From: Burkholderiaceae bacterium
GTDB taxonomy: Bacteria > Pseudomonadota > Gammaproteobacteria > Burkholderiales > Burkholderiaceae
Length of the DNA stretch: 17,651 nt
Assembly (NCBI GenBank): GCA_947457745.1
Contig: CANGWT010000015.1
Span: 1 to 17,651, forward strand
Direction: 5' to 3'
This document shows positions 13,847-17,651 of the stretch, piece by piece; position 1 is the stretch's first letter, and the number at the start of each line of letters is the position of its first letter. Made by a program: the position numbers and the translations under genes. The notes beneath the pieces are model-generated. The model searched no databases and was not told the origin of the DNA. It worked only from the letters and a program-made list of their open reading frames with translations.

Positions 13847-15082
13847 ATGACTTCACCCCAACACCATGACATCGTGGTGGTTGGGGCTGGCATTGCAGGC
13901 GCAAGTATTGCCAGCGAGCTCCTCGAGCGCGGCCAAGCAGTTTGCATTGTTGATTCTGCCCCGCACCCTGCATCAGCATGTTCAAGTCACGCATACGCTA
14001 TTGCTCATCCCCATGTTGGTCGAGGCGCCCCTCGCTTACTACGCTTAACGCACATTGCATTTTTGATGGCGGAGGCCCGCTGGGGCAAGACTTGGAAGCG
14101 GCATGGCATTTTTCAGCCAAATAAGGGGGACAAAGCCTTTCGTCGTGATGATGTCACCAGTTATTTGAAATCACTTAATCTCGATGAGGGCATAGCCCAA
14201 GCACTTTACGCGGATGAGGCAGCACAACTCTGCGGCATTAATCAAGATGGTATTTGGCTTCCGCGGGGTGCGTCACTAAACTTATCTGAGGCAACACGGG
14301 ATGCGCTAAAGCCCCACCCAAAGCTGACGTGCTGCTGGAATACTTCTGTGGCTAGATTAGAGAAAGTCAATGTGGGTTGGAAATTATTGGGCCGCCAGGA
14401 TGAGACCATCATGACTGCTGGCAAAGTCATTATTGCAGCAGCGCTCGAAACTAAAAATTTAGCGGCCAGCATCGATGTACGACTTCCCCTGAGGCCGGTA
14501 CGTGGACAGCTAAGCATCTTTTCTGTTGCTGCAAAAAATTCTTGGGCAGCTAAACTGCCGCGCACAGCCATATCGGGCGACGGCTATTGTTTGCCGGTTA
14601 AGCAATTGCCCGATGGAAATTATCAATGGATAGTGGGCTCTAGTTTTGATGAGGGAGAGTCTGACCCCCAAGAGTGGGACTCAAGCGACGATTTTAATCG
14701 CGAGCAGGCAAAAGGGTTATTGAATTACCCAGAGGGTGATATTAATCAACTTCAAAAGGCGGGAAGCTTTGTGGGCATTCGTTGTGTTGCGGGCGATCGC
14801 TTGCCGATCATTGGTGTGCTGACTCAACGCCCAGGGATATTTTTAGCAACAGCCCTGGGGTCTAGAGGCGTCCTTTGGTCAGCTTTAGCGGCTAAGCTGA
14901 TTTCGGCTCAAGTGCTTGAAGATGATTTCGCTTTGCTAGCACGTTTAGGTTTTGCTGCAGACTTGGTAGCTGCACTTGCACCTGCTCGCTTCTTCGCTGG
15001 AGCTTTAGTTGCAGCCCCAGCTTTGGGCGCTTTAGCTTCAAACTCAAAACCAATTTTACCATCTGCACCCAAGGCAAGATAA
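13847..15082 (+). CDS. mnmC: FAD-dependent oxidoreductase, stand-alone MnmC(o)-type (cmnm5U34 to nm5U34)
   Basis: Predicted FAD enzyme of 411 residues. The N-terminal dinucleotide fold is D-I-V-V-V-G-A-G-I-A-G-A-S at 8-20. The order of motifs follows the C-terminal oxidase half of E. coli MnmC: R-H-G-I-F-Q, I-W-L-P-R-G-A-S, L-P-L-R-P-V-R-G-Q-L-S at 213-223, G-D-G-Y-C-L-P, I-V-G-S-S-F, G-I-R-C-V-A-G-D-R-L-P-I-I-G at 310-323, and A-L-G-S-R-G-V-L-W-S-A-L at 336-347. The methyltransferase half is absent: pckG ends 46 nt upstream. In MnmC the oxidase removes the carboxymethyl group made by MnmE/MnmG, which fits nearby mnmE. The last 57 codons overlap topB antisense. The S-G-N-type motif of MnmC is replaced by S-S-H-A-Y. 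It could instead be a related glycine or D-amino acid oxidase. Confidence 0.75.
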   Translation: MTSPQHHDIVVVGAGIAGASIASELLERGQAVCIVDSAPHPASACSSHAYAIAHPHVGRGAPRLLRLTHIAFLMAEARWGKTWKRHGIFQPNKGDKAFRRDDVTSYLKSLNLDEGIAQALYADEAAQLCGINQDGIWLPRGASLNLSEATRDALKPHPKLTCCWNTSVARLEKVNVGWKLLGRQDETIMTAGKVIIAAALETKNLAASIDVRLPLRPVRGQLSIFSVAAKNSWAAKLPRTAISGDGYCLPVKQLPDGNYQWIVGSSFDEGESDPQEWDSSDDFNREQAKGLLNYPEGDINQLQKAGSFVGIRCVAGDRLPIIGVLTQRPGIFLATALGSRGVLWSALAAKLISAQVLEDDFALLARLGFAADLVAALAPARFFAGALVAAPALGALASNSKPILPSAPKAR

Positions 15083-17586
15083 GCCTTAAAGCCACGGCCA
15101 GTACGGTTAGATTTGAAATTAGTGAGTAAATCTGTTTTGCCCTCGGTGAGCAATTTTTGAACTTGCTCAGCAGAAATTTCTTGTTGCAAAACGACCTTAC
15201 CGGTTTTGAAATCACATGACTTATCTGGACCAGTGTTTCTTTCGCACAAGTAGCGCATGCCATCTTCGTATACAGCACCAGAACACTTTGGACATACGCC
15301 TAAAGCTTGGCGGCCAGTAAAGTCGATTGCTTCAGATTCATCATCTTGAGTATTGCCAAAATCAAACTCAAGCTTAAAGCCCGCGTTTGGATAATCAGCA
15401 TCATCTTCAGGGATTTCGCTTAACTTAATAATTGCCGCAAATGGTCTGCCCATCTTGCTGCGGAATCCTTGCAATGGCCCAATCGTTTTTTCTCGCAACA
15501 GTTCTTCGACCTCAGGATATTCAAACGCGCGCCCACCGGGAGTTTTGCTAATCGTAAAGCCACACTTCTCGCATGCAAAGCGGCGATAGTTTTCTTTAAC
15601 GGCGCCTTTGCAGTGAGGACACGGCGTAGACATAGTTGCATAGTCACCAGGAATAGTGTCGCTGTCATACTCTTTAGCGCGCTTGACGATGCGTTGCGTC
15701 ATCTGCGCAATTTCTTGCATGAAGGTATCGCGATTCATCTCACCACGCTCAATCAGGGAGAGTTTATTTTCCCAGCTACCTGTAAGATCAGGCCTTGTTA
15801 GCTCTTCAACATCTAAGCCGCGCAAGAGTGTCATCAATTGGAATGCTTTGGCGGTAGGTATCAGCTCTCGTGCTTCGCGCACCATATACCTCTCTGCTAG
15901 CAGGCCTTCAATGATGGCAGCACGGGTTGCGGGTGTGCCCAAGCCTTTTTCGGCCATCGCTTCACGCATATCATCATCATCTACCCACTTACCAGCACTT
16001 TCCATTGCCGACAGTAAAGTGGCCTCGGTATAGCGCGCTGGCGGTTTTGTTTTTAATGGGATCGCTGCAATAGATTCATTTTGGACGGTTTCACCTTCTT
16101 GAACCGCCACTAATTCATCATCCGCTTGATTGGATCTACCGTATACCGTTAACCAACCCGGAGAGACCAGCACGCGACCCTCGGTCTTAAAGTGATGTCC
16201 AGATGCTTCGGTAATGCGAGTAGTGACGCGGAATTCAGCTGCAGGATAAAACACTGCTAAGAAGCGGCGGACAACTAAGTCATATAGCTTTTGCTCTGGT
16301 TCGCTTAGAGTCTTTGGAGACTCTAGGGTAGGAATGATCGCAAAGTGATCGGATATTTTTGAGTTATCAAAAATACGTTTGTTTGGTTTGATCCAGCCAT
16401 ATCCTGCTTTGCCTTTCGGATCCTTGGGATCGCCTTGTAAGATTTGTTTGGCGAAGGGGCGATATTCTTGTGAGTTCTCAACCAAGTTTTCCATCGTCTG
16501 CTTCACGGTATCTAGATAATCTTCGGGAAGGGCCTTAGCATCAGTACGTGGATAGGTCAGCACTTTATGGCGCTCGTAGAGCGCTTGAGCTAAGCCTAAA
16601 GTATTTTTAGCAGAGAAGCCAAAGCGCGCATTTGCTTCACGTTGTAGGCTTGTTAAATCAAACAGTTGGGGTGCTAATTGAGTTGCTGGCTTGGCTTCTT
16701 CTTTGACGCTCGCTTTTTTATCGCGACACGCAGCCACGATGCTTTGCGCGGCAGCTTCACTCCAGAGACGATTCTCACGAGCATCTGGAGTTGTGGCATC
16801 TTTCTTAAATTTAGGATCAAACCAGCGTCCTTCATATACGCCGGCTGCAGCAATAAACTCCGCCTTTACTTCCCAATAGTCTTTGGAGATAAATTTCCGA
16901 ATGAGCTCTTCACGCTCAACCACAATTGATAGCGTTGGTGTCTGTACTCGACCAACTGTGGTCAGAAAGAATCCACCACTCTTGCTGTTAAACGCGGTCA
17001 TCGCCCGCGTACCATTGATGCCAACTAGCCAATCCGCTTCAGAGCGACAGCGTGCCGCATCTGCAAGAGGTTGCATGTCCTCATCGCTGCGCAGAGAGGC
17101 AAAGCCATCGCGAATTGCTGCAGGCGTCATGGACTGCAGCCAGAGCCGCTTAACAGCCTGCGGTGCTTTTGCATGTTGTGCAATGAGGCGGAAGATCAAC
17201 TCACCTTCGCGACCCGCGTCACATGCATTAATGAGCCCATTGATATCTTTGCGCTTAATGAGTTTTTGTAAAACCTTCAGCCGCGATTCAGTTTTAGCGA
17301 TCGGGCGTAAGTCAAAATAGGGCGGCACAACTGGAAGGTTCGCAAAGGACCATTTGCCACGTTTGACATCAAATTCTTCAGGCGCGGCTATTTCCAAGAG
17401 ATGGCCAACCGCAGAAGAAATAACAAAGTCATCACTCTCGAAATAGTCCTCATATTTAGTGAAGCCACCCAATGCCTTGGCAATGTCATTCGCAACGGAA
17501 GGTTTTTCCGCAATGATCAGGGCCTTAGGGTGATCAACGCTTGAAGTCTTGGGACTGTTTTTTTTGGTAGATGCTTTAGTTGCCAC
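14908..17586 (-). CDS. topB: DNA topoisomerase III (type IA)
   Basis: Type IA topoisomerase that relaxes negative supercoils and decatenates DNA through single-strand passage. It has 892 residues against about 650 in E. coli TopB. After a Lys/Ser/Thr-rich leader (1-20), the TOPRIM domain shows I-I-A-E-K-P-S (E27), S-A-V-G-H-L-L-E and D-A-G-R-E-G-E at 123-129. The catalytic tyrosine is Y345 in V-L-T-Y-P-R-T-D-A. The C-terminal region has two cysteine clusters (C656, C659, C672, C675 and C765, C768, C781, C791), likely zinc ribbons. It ends in a Lys/Ala-rich tail (851-892) like those of DNA-binding proteins. The start is GTG at 17586 with a weak upstream TAGG; no ATG lies near. The last 175 bp run antisense to the mnmC 3' end. 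The 65 bp upstream show no recognisable gene. Confidence 0.95.
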   Translation of the reverse strand: MATKASTKKNSPKTSSVDHPKALIIAEKPSVANDIAKALGGFTKYEDYFESDDFVISSAVGHLLEIAAPEEFDVKRGKWSFANLPVVPPYFDLRPIAKTESRLKVLQKLIKRKDINGLINACDAGREGELIFRLIAQHAKAPQAVKRLWLQSMTPAAIRDGFASLRSDEDMQPLADAARCRSEADWLVGINGTRAMTAFNSKSGGFFLTTVGRVQTPTLSIVVEREELIRKFISKDYWEVKAEFIAAAGVYEGRWFDPKFKKDATTPDARENRLWSEAAAQSIVAACRDKKASVKEEAKPATQLAPQLFDLTSLQREANARFGFSAKNTLGLAQALYERHKVLTYPRTDAKALPEDYLDTVKQTMENLVENSQEYRPFAKQILQGDPKDPKGKAGYGWIKPNKRIFDNSKISDHFAIIPTLESPKTLSEPEQKLYDLVVRRFLAVFYPAAEFRVTTRITEASGHHFKTEGRVLVSPGWLTVYGRSNQADDELVAVQEGETVQNESIAAIPLKTKPPARYTEATLLSAMESAGKWVDDDDMREAMAEKGLGTPATRAAIIEGLLAERYMVREARELIPTAKAFQLMTLLRGLDVEELTRPDLTGSWENKLSLIERGEMNRDTFMQEIAQMTQRIVKRAKEYDSDTIPGDYATMSTPCPHCKGAVKENYRRFACEKCGFTISKTPGGRAFEYPEVEELLREKTIGPLQGFRSKMGRPFAAIIKLSEIPEDDADYPNAGFKLEFDFGNTQDDESEAIDFTGRQALGVCPKCSGAVYEDGMRYLCERNTGPDKSCDFKTGKVVLQQEISAEQVQKLLTEGKTDLLTNFKSNRTGRGFKAYLALGADGKIGFEFEAKAPKAGAATKAPAKKRAGASAATKSAAKPKRASKAKSSSST

Positions 17587-17651
17587 GCGTTTTGCCTAAA
17601 TTTGAGCTTGAAATGATGTTTTTAATGGGTGAAAACGGGTAACCAATTTAA

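Noticed and set aside
14892..15278. 128-residue frame on the minus strand at the mnmC/topB junction
   Set aside because: It is an alternate frame within topB with no recognisable motif, upstream site or independent support.
16883..17320. 145-residue plus-strand frame antisense to topB
   Set aside because: Ser/Arg-rich shadow of the topB coding frame, with no family resemblance and no promoter or ribosome-binding site seen.

Overview
The window looks like the replication-origin region of a betaproteobacterium, most probably Polynucleobacter or a close Burkholderiaceae relative. This rests on gene order and protein style: rpmH and dnaA are divergent, dnaN and gyrB follow dnaA directly without recF, and the other arm runs rnpA-yidD-yidC-mnmE. 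The genus is inferred from sequence style; no database search was made.

Layout. Positions 2-1737 (+) hold the end of a branched-chain amino acid ABC transporter operon: livH, cut by the window edge, and livM. The minus strand from 7800 down to 1734 carries dnaA, then the oriC spacer, then dnaN, gyrB, a SET-domain lysine methyltransferase and a small DUF3717-like protein. The last two are packed tightly behind gyrB. From 8023 the plus strand carries rpmH, rnpA, yidD, yidC and mnmE (ribosomal protein L34, RNase P protein, membrane insertion, tRNA wobble-uridine modification). pckG (GTP-dependent PEP carboxykinase) and a stand-alone MnmC(o)-type FAD oxidoreductase follow. topB (topoisomerase III) converges from the right on the minus strand and overlaps the mnmC 3' end by 175 bp.

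Origin. The dnaN-dnaA spacer (6111-6375) has eight DnaA-box-like 9-mers, one perfect, and an AT-rich stretch on the dnaN side. That stretch contains TAT-TAG-TAG-TAG-TAA-TAA, which fits a DnaA-trio unwinding element with its polarity pointing the expected way from the nearest box. A second DnaA-box cluster, with two perfect boxes in a 12-bp inverted repeat, lies in the dnaA-rpmH spacer. The origin may therefore be bipartite, with the second cluster also serving dnaA autoregulation.

How the genes work together. The locus joins replication initiation (DnaA, DnaN, oriC) and DNA topology (GyrB, TopB) to translation and membrane protein biogenesis (L34, RnpA, YidD, YidC). It also holds two enzymes acting on the same tRNA wobble base (MnmE, MnmC(o)). 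LivH/LivM and PckG suit an organism living on amino acids and organic acids.

Most of the window is core genome. No mobile element, CRISPR array, tRNA, rRNA or phage gene was seen, and no gene-free stretch exceeds 300 bases. The points most worth a second look are the SET-domain gene in the replication operon, the antisense double-coding overlap of mnmC and topB, and the fine structure of the origin.
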